From positions 62,001 through 126,000 of the forward strand of contig JAIVFH010000029.1 of assembly GCA_025765595.1 (NCBI GenBank): DNA of 64,000 nt. The letters run 5' to 3'. The notes below the pieces were generated by a model that ran no database searches, had not been told where the DNA came from, and saw only the letters and a list, made by a program, of their open reading frames with translations. Below, in pieces: positions 35,201-47,056 of the stretch. The position numbers and the translations under genes were made by a program. Source of the DNA: Obelidium mucronatum (Eukaryota; Chytridiomycota; Chytridiomycetes; Chytridiales; Chytriomycetaceae). Position 1 is the first letter of the stretch; the number at the start of each line of letters is the position of its first letter.

Positions 35201-37259
35201 TTTTTTTTTTTAAAAAAAAAAGCACACCCTTATGAAAAAAAGGAGTAAGGCTGGTAGGGGGTGGAGACTCAACTTGGTACACCGCTTTCAGAATCCGTAA
35301 ATGAATCGTTGAAGCGTGTGAGGATTTCGTACTCTGCTGCAAGGCCTTGAACCATTTGTTCCGCAATCAAGTAGTCAGTAGCTCTTGCAACTCGAGTGTA
35401 TACGGTTTCTGTGCATCCAAATCGATTCAGAATGTATAAACAGTGTCTGTTGATAAATAAAAATTAAGTTAAAATGAAGGAAAAATAGCGCGCCCTTTTT
35501 TGATGTTGTACTCAACGAAGTCATTTTCCCATATCTTGGTTGAACCATCGTAAAGCTTCTCAACATTGGGATTTCCGGCATTCCCGAAGGAACAGTAATA
35601 ACACAGTAATCACGGTCAGGAAACAATGCGAACGCAGCTTTGAATAAACTCGATTCCTTGGTTTGCATGTGCGTCTTCAATGCACAGCAAATTGACACAA
35701 AACACGTTGCATTGGCGTTGCAACGATTCCGCGGTTTCAATAGCGGCTTTTTGCGCTGCAATCAATGCGGCAGCTTTGGCGGCAGCTCTGCCTTCGGCAG
35801 TATTGGCTTCTAGGGCTGCTCGGATAGGGTCGTTTGCGTGTGTGGAATTGTGGCTTGCAGCAAGGACGTGTGGGTCCTGTAGGATTCCTTCTGGTCCAAC
35901 TGGGATGGGTTTCACGTAATCTCCGTTGGCAGTGGCGAGGATTTCTGGTGGAACGTCTTTAATCAAGTTATCGAATGCATCCAGGTCGAACGTGGCGGCT
36001 AATAAATCTTGGTCCACGTCATTGGTGAGGGACATGAATCCAGCAACGACACCGCCGACTTCAGGCGACTAGAGTTTTCAGGGACTCGTTTTTGGATTCT
36101 AGGAGGTCGGCCAAGTAGTGATCTGTGTTTTGGCCTGTAAGAAGCTGATTTTTTTTTTGTGCAATGCAATGCGTTGTTAATCACCCACACAAACAAAACA
36201 AATAGATAAACAACAATGAATATGCAGAGACTCTTACATTTTGCTTCTTGAACATTGGCACCAAATCATCGCAGTCTTCGATTCTCCCCTTCCGAATCTT
36301 CACAACAGGAAACACATCCTTCTTGCAACAAACTTGAAGAGCAAAAGGAGCAAAGGCTTGTCCCGTCTTTGCTTGCATTTCTGAAAAGTAGATTGGCCGA
36401 TCATCACCAAGTAACCCCATGCCACCACCGCCACCACCCGCGCCTCTTCCACCGTTCGGTTTCTTGAAAAGACCGAAAATATTGGTCATGCTTTTCACTT
36501 TTGTCTTCAACTTTTTAAGTCCAGCTCCAAGCTCATGCGGTTCAACACCCAGTGTGGAAGCGGCGGTAGCAGAGTGCTCTTCTGGGGGCGGAGTTGGTGG
36601 TTGAGGAATAAATTTCTGGGAATTGAGGGGCGCGAAAGGGGTGAGAATGTCTGGAAGGAGGTAGCAAATGTTTCGAACGGATGGGAGGAGGCTGAATACA
36701 GCTGAGAGAGCGGCATCAAGGAATGGAATTTGATGATCTGGGTACGCAATAAAGTAGGCGAGAAATTTCGAGTTTTGGATCTGTAATTATTACGTTAGTT
36801 TAGGGGGGAGTTTTTTTTTTTTTTTTTGAGTGGGAAAGGGGTTTACCGAAACATCCTTAATGTCGTATCTTTCGCGTAACCAAGAGTCCCATTGGTCTCG
36901 TGCAATTGTTCCAAACTTGGCTTGTGCTTTTTTATCCCCTGTTTCCGCATCAAGTTCGGCGACTTTATCGTTTACAACATAGTCAACAAAGGGAGGTGGT
37001 CCGTTGGAAAAGGCACAGAATCCAATGATAACCGTGTCTTGCGCGTCAGTAGCAACGAGACTAAGCGGAGCTATATCTCTATGCGTGAGATGTCAGAATC
37101 ATACTCAGATTTGTTGGCGTTTTTTTAATACATCAAAGCGGCAATTGAGTTCACGTTGCCGAAACGCTTTTTGAGAATAGCAGCTGTTGCATCGTCTTTG
37201 ATCAGGAGTTTTGCTCCAGGCGCGTCACGAGGCTCTGCCCTTCTTACGACGATCTGCAT
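32256..37259 (-). CDS. CFAP61: cilia- and flagella-associated protein 61
   Basis: Component of the calmodulin- and spoke-associated complex at the base of radial spokes. About 5 kb with at least 14 introns; well-placed ones include 37079-37131, 36781-36846, 36135-36237, 35447-35516, 35178-35282 and 34897-34968. The N-terminal GNAT-like part has VVKIRKGRIEDCDDLVPMF, VVAGFMSLTND and FPDRDYCVITVPSG. The C-terminal oxidoreductase-like part has KIVVVGGSDTGIAFLEKLVY, YDFLFLTPGVQFF and TQDTYIYAAGSLTKYSSKY, then WTHTYFDSREVG, and ends SETWAYPIFHDRFPSF...WDAQLFEFYLESK. Apparent one-base errors lie near 36072, 35650 and 34748 (a T8 run). The gene implies a flagellated stage. Confidence 0.88.
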
Positions 37260-37448
37260 TTTGGGTTAAGAATTGTCTCAAAACGGAAGAGAGTGAAGAA
37301 TAGATTGAAAAATTACACACTTTATTCAATGAAAAAGAGCACCCATAGAAGTAATTCAAGTGAAATAAAATTTCGATAGAGGAATAGTGATCTATTCATC
37401 TTCTCCCTTTTTTTTTTCAATCTTAAATTCAAAAGACTCATTAAAAAA
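37260..37448. promoter_or_regulatory. divergent intergenic region upstream of CFAP61 and a mitochondrial-type gene
   Basis: A 189-bp AT-rich gap between two divergent start codons. It contains a T-rich tract just before 37449. No flagellar-gene regulatory site (such as an X-box palindrome) was recognised by eye. Confidence 0.3.
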
Positions 37449-38214
37449 ATGTCTGTCTTCTCTCTGGGTGCCCGCCGCAGTCTGATGACCCTCAGCCGAA
37501 CGTTTGCTGCTCCAGTGGCAGCACGACCTGCTGCTGGAGTCATGTTTGTTGACCAGAAGCGTGGACTCTTGAAGAACATGTCAGATCCAATCAAGGACTG
37601 GGCTGTGCCCAACGTGCAACAAACCGTGCAAGAGCTTTTGTTTGAATATGCGAACGGTGTTTCCTCGGAGAAGGTTGGAGCTCGAGCAAAGGGGGGGCTT
37701 TAGCCAGAACAGAAAAGAACTCACTGCCTTGTTGGTAACAGGTCACCTTGGACGCTTCTATTCAGCACGTTTTGCTTGCAGACAGACAAGAGAGGTGTGT
37801 GTTTCTTAATCGCGGTGGTTGAACACCGATTGGGTGAAAGGCGAGATGTTTCCTAACGATTGGTTTTGCTCGCTCCTAGATTCGGCTTGCAGTGGGAACT
37901 CTGCGAAATGTAAAGATCGATTGTTGCTTAATAGTTTTCTTGTTTGTGTGTTATTGACGCCTCGCTCTTGCTGTAGTTTCCAAATTTACATTGACACAGC
38001 CAGGTACTATTGGACATGGGAATCGAATTCAGAGCGGATGAGCAAAGAATTATCCGGACTGCTGCAATACGCCGCCGTAATTTTCTCATCAACGGGAATG
38101 TGGACACTAATGTATCTTTTTCTTTAGAGTTCACAATCGTGACTTTGCTTCTGGCCGCGAAGCTTCTGATTGGATCTGTGCCGTCTTGGAAGAGCAAGGA
38201 CGTTTAGTTGTTTA
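37449..38214 (+). CDS. predicted mitochondrial protein of unknown function
   Basis: The N terminus is a strong presequence candidate: Arg/Ala/Ser-rich, no acidic residues for 35 positions (SLGARRSLMTLSRTF). Exon 1 (37449-37673) continues into NMSDPIKDWAVPNVQQTVQE. A 68-bp intron leads to exon 2 (37742-37794, VTLDASIQHVLLADRQE) and another to FGLQWELCE. Later coding sequence includes LDMGIEFRADEQRIIRTAA and REASDWICAVLEEQGRL near the end, but joining them needs either unusual splice sites or a frameshift. The family is not recognised. Confidence 0.5.
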
Positions 38215-38286
38215 ATTAGTGCAAGTAAACAGACTGAATATTAAGGAAGGCTGAATGGTTTTATAATTTTATTGTTTTTGGAAAAG

Positions 38287-41200
38287 ATGGACGGAAAAGC
38301 AGCAGTTCATTCAGACTCTGATTCATCACAAGCGTCAACAGCGCATCGATCATCGTCCCAACACCGAGAGAAGGACAAGGACAGGGAACACAAGTCCAAG
38401 AAGCGGAGTCGAAAGGAAAAGGATGGAAAAGAGAAGAAGTCCAAAAAGTCCAAAAAGCACAAAACGCGCAGTCGGAGCCGCAGCCGAAGCAAGGACCGCG
38501 ACCACCGAGAGGTCCGAGACTCTAGAGACTTGAGAGAACCGAGAGAATTGCGAGAGGCGAGAGACGGCAGAGACGCGAGAGACCTGCCGCGAGAGCATTC
38601 GAGAGAGCTGGTGCGCGAAAACCCGCGGGACAGCAGAGACATCCGGGGCAGGGACTACGCCAGGGATCCCCAAAGACCCCAGGGACCCCAGGGACCCAGG
38701 GACCCCGGGACGCCAGGGACCCCCGGGACTATGCGGCCCGCGAGCGAGACCGCGAGCGAGAGCGAGACCGCGACCGAATGCATCCGCGTGAGCCTCCCAG
38801 GCCGTTTGCAGAGTATCCACGCGAGCATTCCCAGGGAGCGCGAAAGAGAAAGAGAACGAGAAAGAGAAAGAGAGAGGGACAGAGAGCGAGAGCGAGAACG
38901 GGTGCGCGACTGGGAGCGGGAGCGGGAGCGGGCTGGTGCTGCTGGACGCGACAGGGAAAGGGAGCCAGGAAAGGGAGCGAGAGCGAGAGAGAGACCGAGA
39001 CAGGGAGAGAGAAAGAGAAAGAGTGCCGCAGCAGAAAGCAGGTCGTCGACGTTGCCGCACTGCCGGGCGTAGAAGTCGCGTCGACGCACGCGCTGCCGCC
39101 AAAGCCAGCAGTGGTGGCGCCCGTGCCCGTGAAAGCAGCGGCATCAACGCCAGAACCAGCGGCTGTGCAGGTGAACCCGTCGATTCACCTGTCGATGCTG
39201 TTGCTCATATCCCTCTCTTTAGGCTCCATCGGCTGCGTCAGTCATGGCATCGCTGTCGGTCGAAGATAAAGTGCGTCAGCGCAAAGAACGCATCGAAAAG
39301 TGGCGCCTAGAACGACTCGCAAAAGAAATGCCCGATGCTACTCTTCCCAGAATGGAACAGCGTCTGAAATCCTCAAAGTGGCGACACCACCGCGAAGGAT
39401 CAGTCTGGAGGAGACCCCATGGATGTTGACGGAGAGAGCTCTGGTACCAAGCGAAAAACCTGGAGCTTGGAAGATGAATCTGATGAAGAAGAAGGAGCAA
39501 TAGTCGAAGGAGAGGGAGCTAAAGCAAACGGACAAGGCAGCGCCGCTGCAGCACCAGCCACATCAGCAACGACAGCGGCTCCACCTTCTTCCACGTTCCA
39601 ACTTCCTTTGCGTCCACTTTCTCAAAAACCAGCCGAAGAGACATTTGGATCGTTCAAAAAGCCAAACCTGCCTGCGTCATCAAAAAAGCCGTCGCCTTTC
39701 GGTTCATTCAAGCCGGCAGTCACGAAACTTAATCCCTTTGGATCTTCGTTTTCTTCGAAACCAGTGTCTTCAAAGTTATCAAGCAGCAGTTCCTCGACGG
39801 GAGTTTTTGGAGACGATGACGAAAATGATGCCGGTTCTGAAGCCGTTGAGCTTAGTGCGCGTGGTAAAAAGTTAAAGGGAGTCGTGGTTGCCCCCACTGA
39901 GGTGAAGGACTCGGAATCCAAGGATATGGAAACTGAAAGAGTAGAGGAGGTCGATGAACTGGAAGCGTTTATGGTAGATGTTACATCGGAAGTGAAGAAG
40001 TTGGCAGAAGAGGACTTGAAGGCTTTAAAAAGTTCCCAAGCTACTGCTACTGTCGGAGCAACCCCAGTCGTTTCGGCAGATGGAACTGTCATGGAAGTTG
40101 ATTCTGTTGCTGGAGACGCGAAAGGCCCGGCTCTCGCTGCAGACGACGATGACGATGCTGTAGAAAAGAACTCTGACGATGATGATGACATTTTGGGAGC
40201 GACCGCCAAACTGTTTGCGGGAAAGAGAAAAGATTTAACGCCAATCGATCACTCTCTCCAAAGCTACAAACCGTTCAGGAAAGACTTCTATGTAGAACCG
40301 CCTGAAATTGCCGAAATGACTGAAGCGGAGGTCGAGATCAAGAGAGCTGAATTGGGAGGGATCAAGATTCGTGGTGTTCGTTGTCCAAAGGTGTGTGTGG
40401 CTATCTTTTTTTTTTACAAATACGGGCGCTAAATGACCATCGTACTATAGCCCATTGAAAGATGGACACAGATGGGACTTCCGACATCTGTTGGAGATGT
40501 CATCAAAAAGGGTTTAAAGTATGAAAAACCAAGTGCTATCCAAGCACAAGCAATCCCTGCAGTTATGAGTGGTCGAGATGTTATTGGAATCGCCAAAACT
40601 GGAAGTGGAAAGGTGAATTTTCAATTTGTTTTGTGTGGGTATTATTTCCGTGACTGTCACTCAACTTGGGGGGATGGACTCCTATTTTCTTGTAAATTAG
40701 ACAATCGCGTTTTTGCTTCCCATGTTTCGCCACCTTAAAGACCAGGACCCTTTGAAGACAGGTGATGGACCCATCGCACTTATCATGACACCAACCCGTG
40801 AACTTGCTGTTCAGATCCATCGTGAATGCAAGCACTTTATTAAAGCGCTGAATTTGCGATCTGTTTGTTGTTATGGTGGTGCACCCATCAAGGATCAGAT
40901 TGCAGAGTTGAAGAAGGGTGCAGAAATTGTGATTTGTACCCCTGGTCGAATGATTGATTTGCTCTGTGCTAATAGTGGAAGAGTTACTAATTTGAAGCGA
41001 GTTACCTATTTGGTTCTTGATGAAGCTGATCGTGAGTTTGCTTTGGTTTGGATTCCATGTGCTCGTTTTATTCATTATTTCAACACCCTATCATAGGAAT
41101 GTTTGACATGGGTTTTGAACCACAGGTTATGAAAATGGTCAACAACATCCGCCCGTCTCGTCAAACGATTCTATTCTCAGCCACATTCCCTAGAAAAATG

Positions 41201-42716
41201 GAAGCCTTAGCTCGCAAGATCCTCAAACAGCCTCTCGAAATCACTGTGGGCGGCCGAAGCACTGTATGCAGCGACGTCCACCAAATCGTGGAAGTCCGTA
41301 CCGAAGACTCCAAATTCATCCGAACCCTAGAAATTCTTGGTGACTGTTTCAGCAACGACCCAGACGCCAAAGTCCTCCTCTTTGTCGACCGCCACGAAGC
41401 CGCCGACAACCTCTTGCGTGACCTCTTGAAACGTGGATACCCTTGCCAATCCCTACACGGTGGAAAAGACCAAGCCGATCGGCAATCCACGTTCCAGGAT
41501 TTCAAAACGGGAGACACGAATATCGTGATTGCAACAAGTGTAGCCGCGCGTGGACTTGATGTGAAGCAGTTGAAGATTGTAATCAACTATGAATGTCCGA
41601 ACCATATGGAAGACTATGTGCATCGGTGTGGTAGAACGGGACGAGCCGGGAATAAGGGAACAGCGTACACGTTCATCACGCCGGATCAGGATAAATACGC
41701 GGTGGATATTGTGCAGGCGTTGAAAATGTCGAATGTGCCTGTTCCTGAAGATGTGCAAGCGCTTGCGGATGTGTTTATTTCCAAAGTTAAAGCGGGCACG
41801 GCCAATTATTCTAGTTCTGGGTTTGGTGGGAAAGGGTTGGATAAATTGGATAAGGAGCGAGATGCTGTCAAGCAGTACCAGAAAAAGAGTCACGGGGCTG
41901 GGTTTGAAGAGGATGAGGATGATGATGATGAAAGTGATGCTGGAGGGGGTCGTGAACGTGGGGATGGGGATGAATCGGATGCGTTTACAGATGAGGAAGA
42001 AGATAATGATGTATTTAGTTTCAAGACGACTACTGTTCGGTCGGGTGGTGCGGCAAATGCAGCTGGTGCAGGTGGAGGTGGTGGAATGGGTGGTAAGTCG
42101 GATAAGGAGCGAGAAGAGGCGATTGCTGCCACGGCTGCCGCCGCTGCTGCAGCCGCAGTTGTTATTAATGGTGGAGGACCTCAAGATGAAATTGAAAAGG
42201 CGAAGCGGGCGATTGCAGAGGCGAATGCAAAGCTTGGCCAAGAGGGTCTGAACAAGGCTAAAGATATTATCGCACTCATCAACAAGAAACTTGGACCGTC
42301 TGGTACACCTGCTGATATTGCTGGAGCCAAAAGAACAGCTGGAGAGGCACCCTTTGCGATTGAGATTGAAATCAACGATTACCCGCAAAAGGCGCGTTGG
42401 AAGGTGACCAACAAGGAAATGATTAATCAAATCACGGATATCTCGGGGGCTGCTATTACTACGCGTGGGCTGTTCTTTGACAAAGGGAAACCTGTCCCCG
42501 CTGGACAAAGAAAGCTGTACTTGGTGAGTTATTTTTCTTGATTTTGTGGAGAGAATTTTAACACTTTTATTTTAGTTTATTGAAGCCGATTCACAATTTC
42601 AAATTGACCGGGCCAAGAAAGAGATTAAGCGTATCTTGAAGGAAGCTACGATGATGGCAATGGAGGCAGAGGCGGCCATGGGAGGAGGTGGACGGTACTT
42701 GGTGACAAATGGATGA
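38287..42716 (+). CDS. PRP5: DEAD-box RNA helicase Prp5/DDX46
   Basis: U2 snRNP remodelling ATPase of the prespliceosome. The N terminus is an RS/RE domain, then [20 protein letters not shown], a Ser-rich linker, and [17 protein letters not shown] just before the helicase. Core motifs: AKTGSGKT, PTRELA, TPGR, DEAD, SAT, ARGLD and [10 protein letters not shown]. The C terminus carries [19 protein letters not shown], a KH-like conserved Prp5 segment. Introns are about 39171-39222, 40391-40450, 40613-40700, 41032-41096 and 42524-42575. From 40451 on, the frame is clean (687 codons). The RE-rich part (38.6-39.4 kb) is split over three frames by several apparent indels, including the C-run near 39418. 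Confidence 0.9.
38840..39028 (+). repeat. GAGAGA/GAGCGA low-complexity tract coding Arg-Glu dipeptides
   Basis: A purine-rich tract of repeated GAGCGA/GAGAGA units inside the PRP5 5' coding region that reads as alternating Arg-Glu when in frame. Purine strand bias is near complete over about 190 bp. Such tracts are prone to slippage in sequencing and in vivo, which fits the frame changes seen here. Confidence 0.8.
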
Positions 42717-42755
42717 AAAAACGAATATAAATAAGAGTTTTTTATGATCCCTTTT

Positions 42756-43787
42756 TCAATCGTTGGAAAAACATTCCTTCAATAGTATTTGAATGTGTTT
42801 TGGAAATTTGAGCATTCGCTTATTCAAGTATTCCTTATCCAACTGATTTCCACTCAGCTCCAGCTTCCAGAGACTACTCAGACCTTCTAAATTACTCAAA
42901 GTAACTTTTCCTTCCAGCTTGTTGTTTTTCAAGTTGAGAATTCGGAGTTTGACCAACTTGCCTAAGAAGGCGGGTATACGACCATGAAATGAGTTCGTTG
43001 ACAAATTCAACTGTTCCAGATTTCGAAGAGACGAAAGAAATGGTGGTATCTCTCCAGAAAACAAGTTGTTTTCCAAATGTAAGTCTTCCAATTCAATCAA
43101 TTGTCCCAAACTCTCGGGGAGTTCGCCTTCAAGTTCGTTTGTGCCAAGTTTCAAAGACCATAGTTTTTGACACAGTCCAATTTCTGCGGGTATTGAGCCA
43201 GTCAGAATGTTGCATGAAAGATCCAGTTGCTGCAAAGACTCCAGACTTCCCAGCTCGTTTGGTATACAACCCGAAAGCATGTTACTCGCCAAATTCAAAC
43301 ACTCCAGCTTCTTCAAGTTGCCAAACGTTGCAGGAATGCAGCCTTCGAGGGCATTCCCCGACAAGTCCAATACCTTCGCGCTCACCAGTCCGCCCAGCTC
43401 GTCCAGCAGCGGCCCAATCAGCCCGTTTCCCTTCAGATCAAGATGCGTCAGCAGCAGCCCGCCGATGCCGGCGGGTAGTCGCTGGTTAGCCGCGCCAAAG
43501 TACAAGCCCCACCTCATCTGGATTAGGTGTGGTCTCAGCCGGGCGGCGTACGCACGCTGCAGCGGCGGCGGCCACCGCAGCCACGCGCGGTCGCTGGCCG
43601 TCGGCCCGCCGACAAAGTGGCGCGCGCCGTCGTTGGCCACGTGGCGGCGCAAACTATCCGCCGCAAAAGCCGCGCTGCGGACAGTGGCGCACACAGTTCG
43701 GTGCACGCGCGCCATCCGCTGTGCCTCGGCGACGGGCAGGAGAACGAGCACGAGGTGCAGCAGCTCGGGTGGGAGTTGGAGAAGCAT
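42756..43787 (-). CDS. F-box-like protein with plant-type leucine-rich repeats, copy 2
   Basis: Single-exon gene, 343 aa, intact. Degenerate F-box at the start (LPPELLHLVLVLLPVAEAQR). From about residue 110 come about eight plant-type repeats such as LEQLNLSTNSFHGRIPAFLG and LEDLHLENNLFSGEIPPFL, ending with KHIQILLKECFSND. The first about 300 bp of the gene (43.49-43.79 kb) are extremely GC-rich and code an Ala/Arg-rich stretch; the repeats have ordinary composition. Ends 40 bp from the convergent end of PRP5. Confidence 0.75.
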   Translation of the reverse strand: MLLQLPPELLHLVLVLLPVAEAQRMARVHRTVCATVRSAAFAADSLRRHVANDGARHFVGGPTASDRAWLRWPPPLQRAYAARLRPHLIQMRWGLYFGAANQRLPAGIGGLLLTHLDLKGNGLIGPLLDELGGLVSAKVLDLSGNALEGCIPATFGNLKKLECLNLASNMLSGCIPNELGSLESLQQLDLSCNILTGSIPAEIGLCQKLWSLKLGTNELEGELPESLGQLIELEDLHLENNLFSGEIPPFLSSLRNLEQLNLSTNSFHGRIPAFLGKLVKLRILNLKNNKLEGKVTLSNLEGLSSLWKLELSGNQLDKEYLNKRMLKFPKHIQILLKECFSND

Positions 43788-44036
43788 TTTGATTAGAAGT
43801 GAATAAATAGATATGGAACTGTTAATATGTATAACAAATAAACATTTCTTAACTATTTATTTAAGAAAAAAACGGGAGGCTTGGATGAATTCACAATTGC
43901 TTTGAGTGGTTCCAAGTGGCGCTCTCAGTAGACCCAGTCACGCGATAGAAATCACGCGAACGACAACTGACCACTGGAAAGATACTTAAACTGGAGGTTT
44001 GTAACAACAGAATTAAAAATTAACCCATTCCTGCCT

Positions 44037-45710
44037 ATGAAATTGACGAGCTCCTTGTCCATTCTTGCACTTTTCCAGGCAGTTGCCGCCGTCGACACTC
44101 GTTATCGTGGAGACAAGGTTGTGCAGTTCACAGTGTCTTCTGATGCACAAGTAGACTTGCTGAAAACTGCAATGACGTTGGGATTTGATGAATGGACGCA
44201 TTCTGGGACCCATGTTGGGAAGGTAGACATCAGGTAGATTCTGTCTTTCTCGCTCCTGTACAATACGCCTCCGTAACTCGTCTTCATTTTAGAGTCCCAT
44301 CCAAAGCGGCAGATCTGCTTGCCACTATTGGCATTCCGTACAAAGTTCTCGTTGAAGACCTTCAAGCTGTCGTTGATGCCGAGCGTGACCATATGTCCAA
44401 GAACTCCGAGCCACTGCACCAAGCTTTGGTCACCGGAAGAATCGCATCTGAATCGTTGAGCGCTGCTACCATTTTCAACGACTGGCAGACTTACGAGACT
44501 TTGTCTGCATACATTGGCTCTTTGCCGGGGGTTACACAACAGCCAAGCGCTGGAAAGACTTACCAAGGAAGAGACGTTAATGTCTTCAAGTTCGGAACAG
44601 GTCCTTACAGCGTTATTTACCATGGTGGAATCCACGCCAGAGAATGGATCTCGCCTGCTACTGTGGCATATGTGACTGGCCAACTTGTGAACAATGCCGA
44701 CTTACTCAGCAAATTTACCTTCTATGTACTCCCCGTTGCAAACCCAGACGGATATGCCTACACTCGTAGTGCTACGGGTGATAGATACCACCGCAAGAAC
44801 ATGCAACCAAACCCTGGATCGTCTTGCATTGGAACCGACCCAAACCGTAACTTCAACTACCACTGGAGTGAACCAGGAGCATCGAATGATCCATGCGCTG
44901 ACAGTTACTATGGACGTTCAGGATTTTCCACACCGGAGGCTCAATTGATTGCCAACTTTGTCAAGAATACTCCTAAAGTTGTGGGATACATTGACTTTGT
45001 AAGTAACTGAATAATTACAACACGTATAACTACATCTAGCCGAGAAATATTAAATATTTTTTCGAAATTATTTAGCACTCATACTCCGAATTGTTCATGT
45101 TTGCAAATGGATACACTTGTTCTGGAAAAGTCAAGGACTATGCCACACTTTTGAAGGATCGCAGCTCGCCGTTGCCGCCATCAAAGGCATCAGTGGCCAT
45201 GCTTTTGCCAACGGCGATATTTGCAACACTATTTACCAAGCTAGTGGCAGCAGTGTAGACTACACATACAATGTGCTTGGTGTAACTTATTCTTACGCTG
45301 TCGAGTTACGTCCAAACCAAAACGCCAATTCAAACTCTGGATTCAATCCTCCAGTTAGTGAAATCATTCCTTCTGGAGAGGAGACTACAGCTGCGATGGT
45401 TGCTCTTTGGACGTATGTCGCGGGTCAGTTGAATCCAGGACCATCCACAAAAACAACGACCACGTCAATCAAGACAACTACAAAGACTTCTGCCGGCACC
45501 ACAGCTGCCACGACAAAGACGGCCGTTTCTACCACAAAGACTATCGCGAAAACGACTGGAGCTGCTTCGACGACCACCGCTGCTGGTTCTGACCCAAACG
45601 GCACTGCATGTACAGCCTTTGGTGCAACCCAATGCGTCAATCATGTACAATACCAATGCGCTTATTGGGTTGGTTCAAACTTGACGTGGGGTAAGTGGGG
45701 TAGCTGCTGA
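44037..45710 (+). CDS. secreted M14 carboxypeptidase A with Thr-rich stalk and Cys-rich C-terminal module
   Basis: Exons 44037-44233, 44293-44998 and 45076-45710; 512 aa if one missing base near 45152 is allowed for. Signal peptide (LSILALFQAVAAV), propeptide, then catalytic motifs GGIHAREWISPATV, GTDPNRNFNYHW, HSYSELFMFANG, SSVDYTYN and YAVELRP: zinc ligands, the substrate Asn-Arg, Tyr and the catalytic Glu are all present. A Thr/Lys stalk (about 50 residues) joins a C-terminal module with four Cys and an aromatic end (TACTAFGATQCVNHVQYQC, then WGKWGSC), which resembles a small carbohydrate-binding module. Introns match those of the paralogue at 2671-4111 in position. Confidence 0.82.
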
Positions 45711-46066
45711 TCTGGATAATCGCCCGTCTGTTGTCAGTTACAACATACTATGTGGGTCTATGAATAAAAAACAAAAGAGTCTTCCAAGAGGTTTTTATAT
45801 CATTTACTTAATCAATCGAAGCATTGCTTTTTCCAAACATTTGAGAGCAAAGAAAAGCCAGACTGCCACACTTGCCGGTTTCCAGTTTTGTTGAGATGGC
45901 CGCATGCAAACTGCTGAGCCACGCAGACGCGTTTTCTACCTGTGTGTCTACTGAAGTGGCGGTAACTTGAATTTGGGGAAAGTGGGGGAACATGTGAGAA
46001 TAAAAGACGACCTGCGCTATGATATGAAGAAGTAAACAACACCCTTCTATTTTTGGAAGCCACAAA
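45711..46066. other. intergenic region, 356 bp
   Basis: Holds the 3' flank of the carboxypeptidase gene (AATAAA-like signal near 45764) and the promoter of the next gene. A minus-strand open frame crosses it but overlaps the downstream gene and has no recognisable features. Confidence 0.4.
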
Positions 46067-47056
46067 ATGAAATCTGGAAAGGACACAAAGAAAGCAATCA
46101 CAAAAGAGGCAACCTCTAAAGAAAAAGATCCAAAGTATCATGGCAAACTTCCTGTTCTTCCAGCCAAACCACGGCGTTCTATAGATGATAACACAGCAGT
46201 GGACACCGCTCCTTCAAAAAACAGCCTAGGCAAAAAAGAGAAACTAGAACCGATTCCTAGCACTGCTGCAATGAAAAAGAAAGCAATAGAGGCGAAATCT
46301 GCTGGAAAGAGTGCGGGTGCAGACGATGATGGTGAAGTGATTGAGCTGGGACCAGGAACAGCAATTATTCCACCATCTCGAAAAGAGAATGACACTGTTG
46401 TCATCTTATCAACCATTATTTCCCTCAACTTGGGAGACGCCTCATCTCTTCCGAAATGTAAAAAGGAGCCGAAACCACCAAGTATCACATTTGACGTGTC
46501 CGAACGCAAGCTGTGGAAAATCCCCTTGAAACACTTGCAAATGCTTATTGACACTATCCATAAACAAGCAAAATACACGCCACTATTAATTGATCCTTCG
46601 GGGCGCGTCGACACTTATTTTACGTATGCTGGAAACGGTCATGTCGTGGATACGAAAAAATACCTGGTCCAATGCGATATTCAAAAAATCATCACAAAAG
46701 AAGACGTGAAAGAAGACATCCGCAGGCAAATCGTGGCAGGTCTAAAACACGGAAAGACTATGGTATTCGCGATGCTCAATTCAGCATTCGGTTTCAAAAA
46801 GTATTTCGACCCTTCGTTCTTTCCTGAGCAAATCTTGGAGCATAGTGGGGTCAAGTTTCTTGAGGAAGACATTTACAAGCCGTGTTTGCGGAAGGAGGAT
46901 TATGATGAGTTTGGCAGGTTCTGGCCGAATGAAGAGTTTCCCTTTCGGTCTGTCGTTACAACTTTATTTGAATTGGAGGACTACGAGGATTTCTTGACGT
47001 CCAATTTGAATCTGGAACATTTTATGCCGATTTATATAGAAAAGGATTCACAATGA
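46067..47056 (+). CDS. conserved-looking protein, possibly IQANK1-like C-terminal domain
   Basis: Intact single exon, 329 aa. The first 110 residues are Lys-rich and disordered. The rest looks globular: LWKIPLKHLQMLIDTIHKQA, TPLLIDPSGRVDTYFTY, DIRRQIVAGLKHGKTMVFAM and RKEDYDEFGRFWPNEEFPFR. The order 'PLLIDP... R-x-A/L-x-x-GLKHGKxMVF' recalls the domain that follows ankyrin repeats in IQANK1-type proteins and some dynein-related ATPase lids, but this is memory-based and uncertain. No ankyrin repeats, Walker motif or signal peptide is present. It is probably cytosolic or axonemal. Confidence 0.55.
   Translation: MKSGKDTKKAITKEATSKEKDPKYHGKLPVLPAKPRRSIDDNTAVDTAPSKNSLGKKEKLEPIPSTAAMKKKAIEAKSAGKSAGADDDGEVIELGPGTAIIPPSRKENDTVVILSTIISLNLGDASSLPKCKKEPKPPSITFDVSERKLWKIPLKHLQMLIDTIHKQAKYTPLLIDPSGRVDTYFTYAGNGHVVDTKKYLVQCDIQKIITKEDVKEDIRRQIVAGLKHGKTMVFAMLNSAFGFKKYFDPSFFPEQILEHSGVKFLEEDIYKPCLRKEDYDEFGRFWPNEEFPFRSVVTTLFELEDYEDFLTSNLNLEHFMPIYIEKDSQ

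Noticed and set aside
38307..39147. Long minus-strand open frames rich in Ser/Leu opposite the PRP5 RS domain
   Set aside because: They are the complement of the GAGAGA-type repeat; low-complexity shadow frames without start context or homology.
45808..46101. Minus-strand ORF of about 97 codons in the gap after the carboxypeptidase gene
   Set aside because: Overlaps the start of the next gene, has no recognised motif, and competes with a second frame of equal quality.
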